Below are positions 26,815 through 36,459 of a stretch of DNA of 64,000 nucleotides, in pieces (position 1 is the stretch's first letter; every line of letters begins with the position of its first letter). The stretch covers positions 124,001 to 188,000 of the forward strand of contig NZ_OY776222.1 of the NCBI RefSeq assembly GCF_963675395.1. Direction: 5' to 3'. A model generated the notes under the pieces. The model was given only the letters and a program-made list of their open reading frames with translations, did not search any database and was not told where the DNA came from. Source of the stretch: an uncultured Vibrio sp. GTDB taxonomy: Bacteria; Pseudomonadota; Gammaproteobacteria; Enterobacterales; Vibrionaceae. The position numbers and the translations under genes are program-made.

Positions 26815-27570
26815 TTATGCGTGGCGCATTTCATCATATTCTGCAATGGGTTCTCGCCCGCGACGCTCCAAGAACGACAAGAACTGCTTAGCCGAGTGTG
26901 TAATGACGCTCTCGCTTTTAATACCCACATTGTCCATCAGTTCACCAACCAGATCGAGGTTACCGACATCATGGCAAAAATGGGCGTCGCTGCCTGTCGT
27001 AAAAAACACACCCAACTCTTTGCCTATCTGAGCGATCTCATAACAACGATCAACACTACCCACACGGCTGTTTCCTCTTAGGGTTGTATTGTTGATCTCA
27101 ATCGCAACGTGATGTTCTTGCGCACATTTCAAGACCGTCTCAAAATCAAAGTCAAAATTAGGGTTACCCAAGTGCCCAAGTGCATCAACACGACCACTTT
27201 GGATAACATTGAGTAACGCTTCTGTATGGGTTTCCCGATTCGATGGAACAAACACTGGCTCATGGAAACTGGCAATGACCCAGTCAAGATTACGGTCAAC
27301 GCTTGACGGGATATCAATATCGCCTTCAATATTTAGGATATTAGCTTCAACGCCACGAATGATGGCAACACCTTCGAGATAACGAGGCAGAATTTTTTGG
27401 TTGGAGAAAAACCAGTAATGAGGCGCACCCGGCATTGATTCTGCGTGGTCGGTAGTGCAGAACATGACGAGCCCGTTCTCTTTTGCCGACTGAGCGTTTT
27501 CAATCAACGTACTATAAGCGTGCCCGCTGGCATACGTGTGTGTATGGGTATCAACCTTAAATTCCATCAT
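26815..27570 (-). CDS. ycdX: PHP-domain zinc phosphatase, YcdX type
   Basis: A 251-residue cytoplasmic phosphatase of the polymerase-and-histidinol-phosphatase fold. The N-terminal metal motif [15 protein letters not shown], the later [14 protein letters not shown], and the C-terminal [12 protein letters not shown] supply the trinuclear zinc ligands expected of YcdX. E. coli YcdX dephosphorylates small phosphoesters; in some bacteria it affects swarming. The start codons ATG-ATG at 27570 follow an AGAGAG site. It is followed by cytochrome b562 in the same direction after about 140 bp. Confidence 0.92.
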   Translation of the reverse strand: MMEFKVDTHTHTYASGHAYSTLIENAQSAKENGLVMFCTTDHAESMPGAPHYWFFSNQKILPRYLEGVAIIRGVEANILNIEGDIDIPSSVDRNLDWVIASFHEPVFVPSNRETHTEALLNVIQSGRVDALGHLGNPNFDFDFETVLKCAQEHHVAIEINNTTLRGNSRVGSVDRCYEIAQIGKELGVFFTTGSDAHFCHDVGNLDLVGELMDNVGIKSESVITHSAKQFLSFLERRGREPIAEYDEMRHA

Positions 27571-27794
27571 TTACTCTCTTAGATTTGCAGGTTATCGGGT
27601 ATTGTATACCCAAATGATGTCAAGATGCAGGTTATCAAGCCTAAACTCACCATTCCCTTTATCGACAAGCATCAATTGATCTACTCTAATGAAAGCTCAT
27701 ACAAGTATGAACAAAGAGAAAATATGAGCCATCTTATGCTTGTTTGGATCTTAACTAAAATGAAAACAATAACTCTAACGATAAGGATCAGGTT

Positions 27795-28835
27795 ATGAGG
27801 TTAAATCATGTTTTGATTAGCGGGGCTTTCCTCATTTTGCCTATAACGACTTTTGCAGATGCCGATGCCACCTCCTCTGAACAAGATATCTCTACTGCTA
27901 TCATTGGCGGTGAGCCAACCACGTTGAATCAGCTGCCATTTTTTGCTCGCTTGATATTACATAAGACAGGGGCCAGCTCATTCTCTAATATCTGTGGCGG
28001 CTCTATTGTGAATGATCGCTACATTTTAACCGCGGCACATTGCGTAGAGTCAGGGGTGTTTACTGATGGATGGAGCGCTGATGATCTACGTGTTTTAGTG
28101 AAAAATCCGACCATGGATGACGTTTATGTCTCCGAATTTAAAGACGTTCGCAGTATAACCATTCATCCAAGATATAATTCGGCCTCTTTATGGATTAATG
28201 ACCTGGCCCTGCTAGAACTCTCCCAACCTATTACTGATAACGTGCAGTCCATCACCCTGCCCCAGGATTTTGGTGATTACAGTGACGCAGAGGTTTACCA
28301 AATCTTTGGTTTGGGACAGACCTCGACGAATGACACTTCGAGCACAAACTATTTGCGCTGGGCAGAAGTTGAACCATTGACCGACTCCGAATGCGCCGCA
28401 TTGGTTTCCGGCTACAACGCTCAAGAGACTTTATGTGCAAATGGGTTTGAGGACAGGGCATATACCGGTATCTGCAGTGGCGATTCCGGCGGACCACTCA
28501 CCTACGTAGATGGTAACGGCATGTATCAACAGATTGGTATCGTCAGTTATGGTTCATCCGATTGTGAATCTGCAGACATACCGAGTGTGTTTACCGAAAT
28601 ACTTAACTACGCCTCGTGGATCGAGCAGCAAACCAATTCTGGTGTAAAAACCAGTTATAACGCAGAGTTAGCCGCAACAGAAGATTATCACAGTGAGGGG
28701 GATTCTCAGTTTTATGAACAAGGCGGCAATGACGATGGAGGCAGTGGTGGTTCAGTCGGTGCAGGCTTCTTGTTTATAGGGGGATGGCTTGGTTGGATAC
28801 GTCGGCGTCAATCTAACAAAGATTCGGCGACATAA
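27795..28835 (+). CDS. Secreted trypsin-like serine protease with GlyGly-CTERM tail
   Basis: A 346-residue S1-family protease. Order: signal peptide (about 1-21), activation site IIGGEP near residue 36, His in LTAAHC, Asp in INDLALLELS, Ser in GDSGGPLTY, giving a complete triad, then a spacer and a C-terminal GGSGGSVGAGFLFIGG-hydrophobic-RRR tail. That tail is the GlyGly-CTERM signal, which rhombosortase cleaves after type II secretion in Vibrio. It is therefore probably a surface-linked or released protease like VesB. ATG 27795 follows AAGGA. It is transcribed alone. Confidence 0.93.
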   Translation: MRLNHVLISGAFLILPITTFADADATSSEQDISTAIIGGEPTTLNQLPFFARLILHKTGASSFSNICGGSIVNDRYILTAAHCVESGVFTDGWSADDLRVLVKNPTMDDVYVSEFKDVRSITIHPRYNSASLWINDLALLELSQPITDNVQSITLPQDFGDYSDAEVYQIFGLGQTSTNDTSSTNYLRWAEVEPLTDSECAALVSGYNAQETLCANGFEDRAYTGICSGDSGGPLTYVDGNGMYQQIGIVSYGSSDCESADIPSVFTEILNYASWIEQQTNSGVKTSYNAELAATEDYHSEGDSQFYEQGGNDDGGSGGSVGAGFLFIGGWLGWIRRRQSNKDSAT

Positions 28836-28897
28836 AGACAACCGCTATCAAAGCAATGGATGATTATTTGACCTTTAGTGTCTGTCCAAAAAGAAAG

Positions 28898-28924
28898 CAG
28901 CCTCCGACTTAGATTGGAAGGCTG
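28898..28924. terminator. Intergenic hairpin
   Basis: CAGCCT and AGGCTG pair around an about 15-base loop between the convergent protease gene and the small hypothetical gene; the flanks are only partly T/A-rich. Confidence 0.5.
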
Positions 28925-28932
28925 TTGTTGCT

Positions 28933-29220
28933 CTAGCGACGAATATAAATAGCAGTAGCGTCTAACGCTTTTCCTTCCGGTATTCGAAAGCCCACTTTTA
29001 ACATGGTGTTGTGCAGTACTTTGTTAAACAATTCGAACTCCACCGTCTCTTTTAATTGGTTTAGTTGCTGTGTTTTCAACTCAGGGAAGTTCATTAGCGC
29101 TTCTTTGCGTATATTTTTCAACTCTTCGCTATTAATACTTTGTTTCCTTAGTAATTTATTCCCGATAAAACTTTCATAAGCGCGAGCGCATTTCATCAAC
29201 CGCAAAACAAATTCATTCAT
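28933..29220 (-). CDS. Hypothetical helical protein
   Basis: A 95-residue charged, leucine-rich, probably all-helical cytoplasmic protein (LRLMKCARAYESFIGNKLL ... VEFELFNKVLHNTMLK) that I do not recognise. ATG 29220 has an AAGAAAG site 6 bases upstream; an in-frame GTG six codons earlier (29238) is less likely. It has no signal peptide or membrane segment and no operon partner. The gene is likely real from its composition and ribosome site. Confidence 0.6.
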   Translation of the reverse strand: MNEFVLRLMKCARAYESFIGNKLLRKQSINSEELKNIRKEALMNFPELKTQQLNQLKETVEFELFNKVLHNTMLKVGFRIPEGKALDATAIYIRR

Positions 29221-29557
29221 TGTTATCTTTCTTTTCACTATGGTCTGACGTTGAGAACACGTGTTTATATTGTGTTCCTGCCTTCTGAAAAGATAGCAAG
29301 AAGTGTCACCAGTGACATGTAGGAATAATCCTAACAGAGTGAAAGAAATTACGGACTATTCCTTTCACTTCAGATAATTAACGAAAAGCCTACATTCTTG
29401 CCAATAGTTAATTGAACAATAGTTTTATCGGGCGTGGAACCAGAATCAACTCGTTGGGATCCTGATAACCATAGGTATAACTAATCACGTTATCAACTAA
29501 TTGAATAGTGAGCTTTACCGCTACACTGATTCTTTGCACCATAATTAAGGATTGAAG
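29221..29557. other. Divergent intergenic gap
   Basis: About 335 bases between divergent genes. It contains a small dyad TGTCAC-CA-GTGACA (29304-29317). No gene seen. Confidence 0.35.
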
Positions 29558-30415
29558 ATGCTTACTTTTTTGCTGACCGTTGTCGTGATGCTCGCTTTTG
29601 CTGCCAACTCTCTGTTATGTCGCGCGGCATTGGTCGATGGACTAAGCGATGCGGGAAGCTTCACACTCATCCGGTTAATCTCTGGGGCTGCCACCCTTAT
29701 ATTTTTTCTGGTTGTCACTGGTACCTGGCATTCTGAAAAACCGACCAGCCGCTTTAAAGTACTCTCTGGGGTGACGTTATTTGGCTATGCGGTATTGATT
29801 TCGTATGCCTATCTAAATATGGATGCCGGAACGGGTGCGCTGCTCCTATTTGGGGCTGTACAGTTAACCCTTCTAACTTTGCATTGGTGGCAAGGTGAAC
29901 GATTCAAAACCTTAGAAGTGATTGGCATCGCCGTCTCCATTCTCGGTTTTGCTTGGCTAATGCTTCCATCTGCAACCCGTCCGGATACCTGGTCGACACT
30001 CCTTATCGTGATATCTGGAGTGTGTTGGGCACTCTTTACAGCGCTTGGCAAAAATGCTCCATCACCTAGCAGTGGTATTGCATGGGGCTTTATCGCCGCC
30101 TCTGTGATCGGCTTGCTCCTCTCCCCTTTTCTCCTCTCTTCGGTCAATCTCACTATCGAGGGGATCTTACTGGCTATCACCTCCGGTGTGCTGGCATCAG
30201 GGATCGGTTATTTACTCTGGTATCACGTAATACAGAAACTGACCCTGCTTCAAGCCGCAATAAGCCAACTTTCTGTACCCGTTATAGCCCTAGTACTCGG
30301 GTCTATTCTGCTCGATGAATCCCTGTCACTCCATTCCATCCTCACCAGTACAATCATTTTAGGTGGTATCGCGCTGGTCTTTTTGTCTCGCTCTCAAAGC
30401 GCAAGTAAAGAGTAA
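29558..30415 (+). CDS. EamA-family (DMT) transporter
   Basis: A 285-residue inner-membrane protein with ten hydrophobic helices in two repeated halves, as expected of the drug/metabolite transporter superfamily. The second-half words VISGVCWALFTALGKNAP and LWYHVIQKLTLLQAAISQLSVPVIALVLGSI are characteristic. Such proteins export amino acids or metabolites; the substrate is unknown. ATG 29558 has AAGGA 6 bases upstream; an upstream TTG (29552) is not used. Transcribed alone. Confidence 0.87.
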   Translation: MLTFLLTVVVMLAFAANSLLCRAALVDGLSDAGSFTLIRLISGAATLIFFLVVTGTWHSEKPTSRFKVLSGVTLFGYAVLISYAYLNMDAGTGALLLFGAVQLTLLTLHWWQGERFKTLEVIGIAVSILGFAWLMLPSATRPDTWSTLLIVISGVCWALFTALGKNAPSPSSGIAWGFIAASVIGLLLSPFLLSSVNLTIEGILLAITSGVLASGIGYLLWYHVIQKLTLLQAAISQLSVPVIALVLGSILLDESLSLHSILTSTIILGGIALVFLSRSQSASKE

Positions 30416-30819
30416 TACAACCTATACAACTTGATAAAAAATAAAACTTTTCCCATCAAATACCTATTCATCATCTATGCTTTTTAAAGGCAGTGGCATA
30501 GATGACAATAGACAAAAGCCCTGCTTAGCATTTGTGATTTAAAGAAAGCTTGGCTAGGAAATACCCGTAAATCTGTTTCATAAATAAGACTGTGAAGAAG
30601 TAGCGGTTTTTATCAATTACCTAAAGTCCCTAGTACTGACAAGGGGTAGAGCTAGATTGACCACTTTATAGGCATCTGGTTTTGACACAAGATTTACAAT
30701 CCGCTTCTTTTTACTCGTTATATTCCGCCGACTCAAATACAGTTGGCACAACAATCCAGCCTTAGCTTTTAATAACAAAATCATTAATTTGAAACGATAA
30801 GCCTGAGCAAACTTTGACT
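30416..30819. other. Intergenic gap before the efflux operon
   Basis: About 400 bases that should hold the promoter of the six-gene efflux operon. I see no gene, terminator of good quality or recognised operator. Confidence 0.35.
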
Positions 30820-33000
30820 ATGAACGACAAGATTAAATTTGCTATAAAAGTATCGCTTAGCCTCACCTTGGCTTATCTGATCCCCTTTGCGATGGGTTGG
30901 CCGCAGGCATCTACTGCTGCAACCACAGTGATGCTGATCGCCACAACAGGCAGTCGCCGAGAGTCTCTCGCAAAAGGCACACTACGTGTTCTCGGCACTC
31001 TGGTCGGCGCGGTTATTGGCTTGTTACTCGTTGGGCTCTTCGCGCAAGACCGTCTGTTATATATGCTGAGCGTGTCCGTTGTCGTTTCATTTATCTTTTA
31101 TTTTCGCAACGCTTACCAAAAAGACCCAACGTTACTGATGCTAACTGGCGTGATGACATTAATGATGTCCAACGGTGGTGATGCGGACGGCGCCTTTCTC
31201 TATGGTATCGATCGCGCCTATATGACAGTTTTTGGTGTGGTGGTCTACACACTTGTCGGCACCTTTCTATTCCCAGTCAAAACCGAACAAAACCTACGTC
31301 AGCTTATCGAGCAGTTAAATCAAACACAGCAAGCGCTGTTCGCTACGCTGGTTAATCGCTTTGAGCAGAAACATGAATCAGACCCACAGGCCATCGATGA
31401 TTTAGAATCACCGGAGGAGTCAGAGCACAGAACTTCTCAACTCGATATCGACAAGCTCACCGAAGACATGTTTGTCGCGCAAAATAGCCTGGAACAACGA
31501 TTCGCGACGGTAAGTGTCGAATGCAGCGATGTATCTGCGTATTTGAAAGAGTGGCGCCTGGCCGTTCATCTAAGCAAACAAATCACTCAACAACTATCGG
31601 TTGCCGTACATAGCCACTTCAGCCTGGAAGAAGATCGTCAGTGCATCACTCATTTTGATGAAACGATAGCGGAGATAGAACAGTTATTCCAAACATGTCA
31701 GCAGGTTTGGGAAGACAATGAACACGTTTATCGCGCTAAGGAATTTAAGGTTGATTACAATCAAGAGTCATTAGAATCGGTACCACATCTTACTAAAGGC
31801 TCTGCGATCACATTAGGTTTTCTGCTGGAATCAATGCATCAGAACCTTTCGCGCCTGGCTGAAAGTATCAGCTGTATAGATTCAGTGACGAACAACGTCT
31901 CGTTCCATATTGAAATCCCCAAGCCGAAAGGTAAGTTCTTGTGGTGGGATGCAGAAAACTTCAAAACAGCGGTCAAAACCTTCGTCACTTATTGGGTTGC
32001 GGGACTCATCTGGATTTACTTTAATCCTCCGGGTGGTTATTCGTTTGTGATTTTCTCGACCATATTTATGTCCTTGCTTTCCTTTGTGCCCGTGCACCCT
32101 ATTTTGTTACTGGTGCTGTTCACTTTTGGTTTCTTATTTGCGGTGCCATCTTACCTATTTATCCTGCCGCAACTGGATCTGGGAATGGAGCTTGGTCTGT
32201 TTATCTTTATCTACACATTTGTTGGTTTTTACCTTTTCAATGGACCGATAACCATCTTCTACATGGTCGGCCTTTTTGTCCTGGGACTGGACAATAATAT
32301 GTTCTACCACTTCGGCATCTTAATGACGATCATGACGCTGTTCTATCTGGTGGTATTTATGATTATTTTTTCTCACTACTTTCCGTTCAGTTCAAGACCC
32401 GAGCACCTTTTCTTAACCATAAAAGAACGCTATTTCCGGCATACGCGATCTCTGTTTGTCACCTATCAACAGCAGTCTGATTCTTTTCTCACGCCACTTA
32501 AACGTGCTTTGCATCTGGTGACGTTGAACGTATCGGCTAAGAAACTCAAAGTATGGGGTTCAAAAATCAATCACAAACATTTCGACCAAACAACGCCAGA
32601 AGCGATTGGTGCGTTCAGCAAAGCTTGTGATGTCCTGTGCAGCCACATCAATGTGCTCATGGTTGCTGAGAAAAAATTGTTGGCGAATCCGTTGATTAAC
32701 CAGCTTCGTCAACAACATCGTGACTCTATCATTCCTTCAATGGTAGGGGCGTTAGCCAGCCACCAGGTTACAGCAGAACTCGACTCCGTTTTTAATCAAT
32801 ACAGTCTGGATTACCAGTCTTTCGAAGATAAATTGGAAGATTTTTTTAATGAGCTAGATTTATCTGACTACGCTTATTCAGAGATAGCCGGTTTTTATAT
32901 CTTGCTGAATTTAAAACGGAACGTATTCGAAGCAATAAAACATTGCAAGCAAACCTACGAGGATATCGATTGGGTGAACTTACAGCAGAAGCGGTTTTAA
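30820..33000 (+). CDS. FUSC-family aromatic-acid efflux permease (AaeB-like)
   Basis: A 726-residue inner-membrane protein with two clusters of hydrophobic helices (about 10-150 and 385-530), each followed by a cytoplasmic helical part. This is the layout of AaeB/FUSC permeases, which export aromatic carboxylic acids with an HlyD-type partner. The word FAMGWPQASTAATTVMLIATTGSRRESLAKGTLR-like N-terminus fits the FUSC fold. It is the first gene of an operon that also encodes an outer-membrane channel, a DUF1656 protein and an HlyD-type adaptor. ATG 30820 is preferred to the TTG two codons earlier. Confidence 0.88.
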   Translation: MNDKIKFAIKVSLSLTLAYLIPFAMGWPQASTAATTVMLIATTGSRRESLAKGTLRVLGTLVGAVIGLLLVGLFAQDRLLYMLSVSVVVSFIFYFRNAYQKDPTLLMLTGVMTLMMSNGGDADGAFLYGIDRAYMTVFGVVVYTLVGTFLFPVKTEQNLRQLIEQLNQTQQALFATLVNRFEQKHESDPQAIDDLESPEESEHRTSQLDIDKLTEDMFVAQNSLEQRFATVSVECSDVSAYLKEWRLAVHLSKQITQQLSVAVHSHFSLEEDRQCITHFDETIAEIEQLFQTCQQVWEDNEHVYRAKEFKVDYNQESLESVPHLTKGSAITLGFLLESMHQNLSRLAESISCIDSVTNNVSFHIEIPKPKGKFLWWDAENFKTAVKTFVTYWVAGLIWIYFNPPGGYSFVIFSTIFMSLLSFVPVHPILLLVLFTFGFLFAVPSYLFILPQLDLGMELGLFIFIYTFVGFYLFNGPITIFYMVGLFVLGLDNNMFYHFGILMTIMTLFYLVVFMIIFSHYFPFSSRPEHLFLTIKERYFRHTRSLFVTYQQQSDSFLTPLKRALHLVTLNVSAKKLKVWGSKINHKHFDQTTPEAIGAFSKACDVLCSHINVLMVAEKKLLANPLINQLRQQHRDSIIPSMVGALASHQVTAELDSVFNQYSLDYQSFEDKLEDFFNELDLSDYAYSEIAGFYILLNLKRNVFEAIKHCKQTYEDIDWVNLQQKRF

Positions 33001-33010
33001 AGGTAGGGGT

Positions 33011-34648
33011 ATGATGCTGCAAAAATTAACGAAACCAAGCCTCGCCATAATAACTCTGATTGGGCTCAGTGCATGTACGACTGTGGGACCGGACTATATC
33101 CATCCACAGCAACCGGCTTTACCAAGTGATTGGTCATTGCAAAAAGCCGTTCAAGATACGGAGCAATCGGAACAGAAGGTACAACAGTGGTGGCAACAAT
33201 TTAATGACCCAACGCTGAATCAACTGGTTGAACTGGCGAGCCAGCAAAACCTTGATTTGGAAGCGGCTGGGTTACGTATTGTCCAAGCCCGAGCCTTAGT
33301 CGGCGTCGCATCTGGACTGCAGTATCCACAAGTACAAACCCTATCCGGTAATTTGGCTCGAGCTTACGTTAATGACCAGGGGCTCAATAACGCCGCTCTC
33401 TCCTTTGATGCGGCGTGGGAGATGGATATTTGGGGTAAATACGCGCGTGGTATTGAATCGGTAGAAGCAGGTTACTACGCAACGATTGCGTCTTACCACG
33501 ACATCATGGTGACAATCACTTCGGAGGTGGTGCGTAATTACATCAACTATCGAACCTACCAAGAACGTATTTTACTCTCTAGACGAAACATCGAGATTCA
33601 AGAGCGCGTGGTACACATTACTCAAATTCAATTTGACTCAGGTAACGTGACTGAACTTGACGTTCAACAAGCTCAGAACCAGTTATACACCACCAGAGCG
33701 GCCCAGCCGAGCCTTGAAATTGCAATGAAACAGTCGCGTGCTGCGATTGCTCTTCTGTTGGGCGTATTACCAGAAGACGTGGATACAATACTGGCATCGA
33801 ACGGGCTTCCTGAGCGTATTGCAGAGTACGAAACGCAGTTTAAATCAACTGGCAGAAAAACGGCGTTATCTGGCAATGACGAAAACTCTATTGTCCCGCG
33901 CCCACCGCTTTTAGAGACCCAAATCGATGCAAACCTGGTCATGCGCAGACCAGATCTGCAAGTCTCTGAGATGCAGGCGCGCGCGCAAAGTGCGAAGATT
34001 GGCGTAGCAGAAGCCGCCTTATATCCAAGCTTTTCTCTGTTCGGTTCGATTGGCATCGACAGTACCGTTCCAGATGGGAGTAGCTTTAGTTTTAGTGACT
34101 CTCTCACCATGGTTGCTGGCCCAGCGTTTAGCTGGAACATTTTCCAATATGGCCGGGTGAAAAATAACATCCGTTTCGAAGATGCCAGCTTTCAAGAAAC
34201 CTTAACCAACTACAACAAAAAAGTACTCCAGGCCGTTAATGAGGTCACCAACGCCTTAGAAGCTTATGACCTGTATTTACAACAAAAATCGCTACGTTTG
34301 CAGTCGGTAAACTCCTCGATTCGTGCCTTCAACATTTCGATGACGCAATACGAAAATGGTCAAATCTCTTTTGAACGTCTGCTGAACTCTGTTGAAAAGA
34401 TGACGCGTGCAGAAGACAACTACGCCTCTATCAAAGGTAATGTCGCTAACCAAGTCGTGGCTTTATATAAGTCCCTTGGTGGCGGCTGGCAAGCACAAAC
34501 GGGTAAACCCTTCTTATCTGATTCAATTGCTAAACAGATGGTCGACCGCACCGATTGGGATGGGTATTTAGACCAAGAGAACCGTGTTCTTCCACCGCTT
34601 CCTATTGAACAGACAACTGGCACTGTTCCTAAAGGGGAGGAACCATAA
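33011..34648 (+). CDS. Outer-membrane efflux lipoprotein (NodT/OprM type)
   Basis: A 545-residue TolC-like channel protein. The N-terminus is a lipoprotein signal with lipobox LSAC (LIGLSACTTVGPDY), followed by the family word WWQQFNDPTLNQLVELA and two repeated helical/beta halves containing LYPSFSLFGSIG and FERLLNSVEKMTRAEDNYASIKG. It forms the outer-membrane exit for the permease encoded 10 bases upstream. Start is ATG-ATG at 33011/33014 after AGGGG. Its stop overlaps the next start (TAATG). Confidence 0.92.
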   Translation: MMLQKLTKPSLAIITLIGLSACTTVGPDYIHPQQPALPSDWSLQKAVQDTEQSEQKVQQWWQQFNDPTLNQLVELASQQNLDLEAAGLRIVQARALVGVASGLQYPQVQTLSGNLARAYVNDQGLNNAALSFDAAWEMDIWGKYARGIESVEAGYYATIASYHDIMVTITSEVVRNYINYRTYQERILLSRRNIEIQERVVHITQIQFDSGNVTELDVQQAQNQLYTTRAAQPSLEIAMKQSRAAIALLLGVLPEDVDTILASNGLPERIAEYETQFKSTGRKTALSGNDENSIVPRPPLLETQIDANLVMRRPDLQVSEMQARAQSAKIGVAEAALYPSFSLFGSIGIDSTVPDGSSFSFSDSLTMVAGPAFSWNIFQYGRVKNNIRFEDASFQETLTNYNKKVLQAVNEVTNALEAYDLYLQQKSLRLQSVNSSIRAFNISMTQYENGQISFERLLNSVEKMTRAEDNYASIKGNVANQVVALYKSLGGGWQAQTGKPFLSDSIAKQMVDRTDWDGYLDQENRVLPPLPIEQTTGTVPKGEEP

Positions 34649-34851
34649 TGCCCTATGAACTCTCTTGGGGTGATGTGTACTTTTCCCCTTTACTTCTGGT
34701 GCTTTTTCTAGCGGTCACCGCAACCTGGATAACCGTGATCCTATTGAATAAGACGCGCTTGTCTCGTTTTATCGCTTTTCCGTCGCTGACTTTCATCGCC
34801 ATCATGGTCTTTTATGTGGTGGCGATTGACAGCTTTTATATTCAATTTTAG
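34648..34851 (+). CDS. DUF1656 small membrane protein (AaeX-like)
   Basis: A 67-residue protein with two hydrophobic helices (about 14-33 and 44-63) and the N-terminal word ELSWGDVYFSPLL typical of DUF1656. E. coli AaeX has the same size and sits in the same kind of efflux operon; its precise role is unknown. Start and preceding stop overlap as TAATG, so it is translationally coupled to the outer-membrane channel gene. Confidence 0.9.
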   Translation: MPYELSWGDVYFSPLLLVLFLAVTATWITVILLNKTRLSRFIAFPSLTFIAIMVFYVVAIDSFYIQF

Positions 34852-34863
34852 GTGCCAAACAAG

Positions 34864-35751
34864 ATGAAAAAACTATTCGTAATTGCACTCAATCTTGTCA
34901 TTCTTGGTGGCGCAGCTTGGCTCGGCTATCAAAAGTATGAAGAGTATTTTAATAACCCCTGGACACGCGATGGTCAGGTGCGTGCTAACGTCATCAAAGT
35001 CGCGCCACGAGTATCCGGCCCCATTGTGAACGTCGCAGTTAAAGACAACCAGGAAGTAACAACCGGCGACCTATTGTTTGAGATAGACCCAACTACCTAC
35101 GAGGTTGCGTTGTCGCAAGCGGAAGTAGGACTGGAAAGATCCATCGTCAGTTCTCGCGGTAAAAAAATTGAATACGACCGCTTAATGGATATCCGAGCGA
35201 AAGATCGTGGTGCCGTCTCTCATAAAGATCTTATTCGCCGCGAGATCGCCTATGAGGAATCTCTGCTGCAAATTAAATCCGCAGAAGAACAGCTAAAGTC
35301 TGCCAAGTTAAATCTAAGCTATACCAAGGTTTACGCAACTGTTGATGGGTTTGTATCCAATCTGGATATCCGCAATGGCACACAAGCGGTTGCCAATCAG
35401 CCGTTACTCGCGCTTATCGACAAACACAGCTTCTGGGTGTTTGGCTTCTTCCGTGAAAACCAGTTAGAGCAAATTGAGTCAGGTAGTAAAGCAAAAGTCA
35501 CTTTGATGTCTCATCCGGATACGCCAATTGACGCAACCGTCGATTCTATTGGCTGGGGTATTGCGCCAAGAGACGGAACAGTGGGTTATAACTTACTGCC
35601 AAATGTGAACCCTGTCTTCCAATGGATTCGTCTGGCACAACGTATACCGGTTCGCATTGCCATCGACGAGTTGCCAGAAGAGATTGAGCTTCGATTTGGC
35701 CTTTCCGCCTCCATCATGGTGATGAAAGACTCATCAGAAAATAATGAATAA
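34864..35751 (+). CDS. HlyD-family efflux adaptor (AaeA-like)
   Basis: A 295-residue periplasmic adaptor anchored by one N-terminal helix (about 5-22). The biotinyl-lipoyl halves are seen at RVSGPIVNVAVKDNQEVTTGDLLFEID and SYTKVYATVDGFVSNLDIRNGTQA, with a helical hairpin between them and the beta-barrel part later. It bridges the FUSC permease and the outer-membrane lipoprotein. ATG 34864 follows TTAGGTG at about 9 bases; the GTG at 34852 directly after the previous stop is in frame but less likely. Confidence 0.9.
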   Translation: MKKLFVIALNLVILGGAAWLGYQKYEEYFNNPWTRDGQVRANVIKVAPRVSGPIVNVAVKDNQEVTTGDLLFEIDPTTYEVALSQAEVGLERSIVSSRGKKIEYDRLMDIRAKDRGAVSHKDLIRREIAYEESLLQIKSAEEQLKSAKLNLSYTKVYATVDGFVSNLDIRNGTQAVANQPLLALIDKHSFWVFGFFRENQLEQIESGSKAKVTLMSHPDTPIDATVDSIGWGIAPRDGTVGYNLLPNVNPVFQWIRLAQRIPVRIAIDELPEEIELRFGLSASIMVMKDSSENNE

Positions 35752-35772
35752 CGACTAATTGAGAGAACAGCC

Positions 35773-36459
35773 ATGGTCATTGGTAAAAAACTCAAAAACA
35801 TTAATGAAGAAAATAACTTCTTCTATCTGACACTATCACTGATCGTGTTGTTGATTGGCAGTGCATCTGCTCAGATGGCGAACGAGGGCGCTATAGAATA
35901 TATTTTACAGGCATGTACGGTTATCACATTTATCGTCTGCTTCGCCAGCCTTCGATTTGACAGAATCTGGTCTCGATTCCTTTACACCCTTGTTGCAGTC
36001 TGGGTGTTGGTCATCGTGATTAAAACGATTTTTCATATCCAAGAAATGAACGTGGTGATGCTCGCGTTAACCTTCGCGTTTTTCTTTGGCACTTTTAAAT
36101 CTATTGCAAGACAGATCCTGTTTACTGGTCACGTCAACAGTAACAAAGTAATTGGTTCTGTTGCTTTATTCCTGTTGCTTGGTTTGATGTGGGCCATCGC
36201 CTACCTCATTTTGCTCGAGTTTTCACCACAGGCTTTTACTGGTATGGAGGCCATATCCTGGGGACAAAACTTCTCCAATGCAGCGTATTTCAGTTTCGTC
36301 ACCCTGACCACTCTTGGTTATGGCGACATCAGCCCTCTGACTCCGTTGGCTCAAGTCATCGTTTATTTAGAGGCCATTACAGGTGTGTTTTATATGGCTA
36401 TTGTGGTTTCTAGCCTCGTCAGTTCCAACATTGATCATCAGGTAAATAAAAATGGATAA
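35773..36459 (+). CDS. Two-pore-helix type potassium channel
   Basis: A 228-residue inner-membrane protein with about five to six hydrophobic segments. Near residue 178 it has the K+ selectivity filter TLTTLGYGDISPLTP, preceded by a pore helix (NAAYFSFV) and followed by a last helix (LEAITGVFYMAIVVSSLV). This makes a K+-selective channel very likely; no cytoplasmic RCK or nucleotide-binding domain follows, so gating is unknown. It lies inside an efflux operon, 21 bases after the adaptor gene and overlapping the next gene by 8 bases. Confidence 0.87.
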   Translation: MVIGKKLKNINEENNFFYLTLSLIVLLIGSASAQMANEGAIEYILQACTVITFIVCFASLRFDRIWSRFLYTLVAVWVLVIVIKTIFHIQEMNVVMLALTFAFFFGTFKSIARQILFTGHVNSNKVIGSVALFLLLGLMWAIAYLILLEFSPQAFTGMEAISWGQNFSNAAYFSFVTLTTLGYGDISPLTPLAQVIVYLEAITGVFYMAIVVSSLVSSNIDHQVNKNG

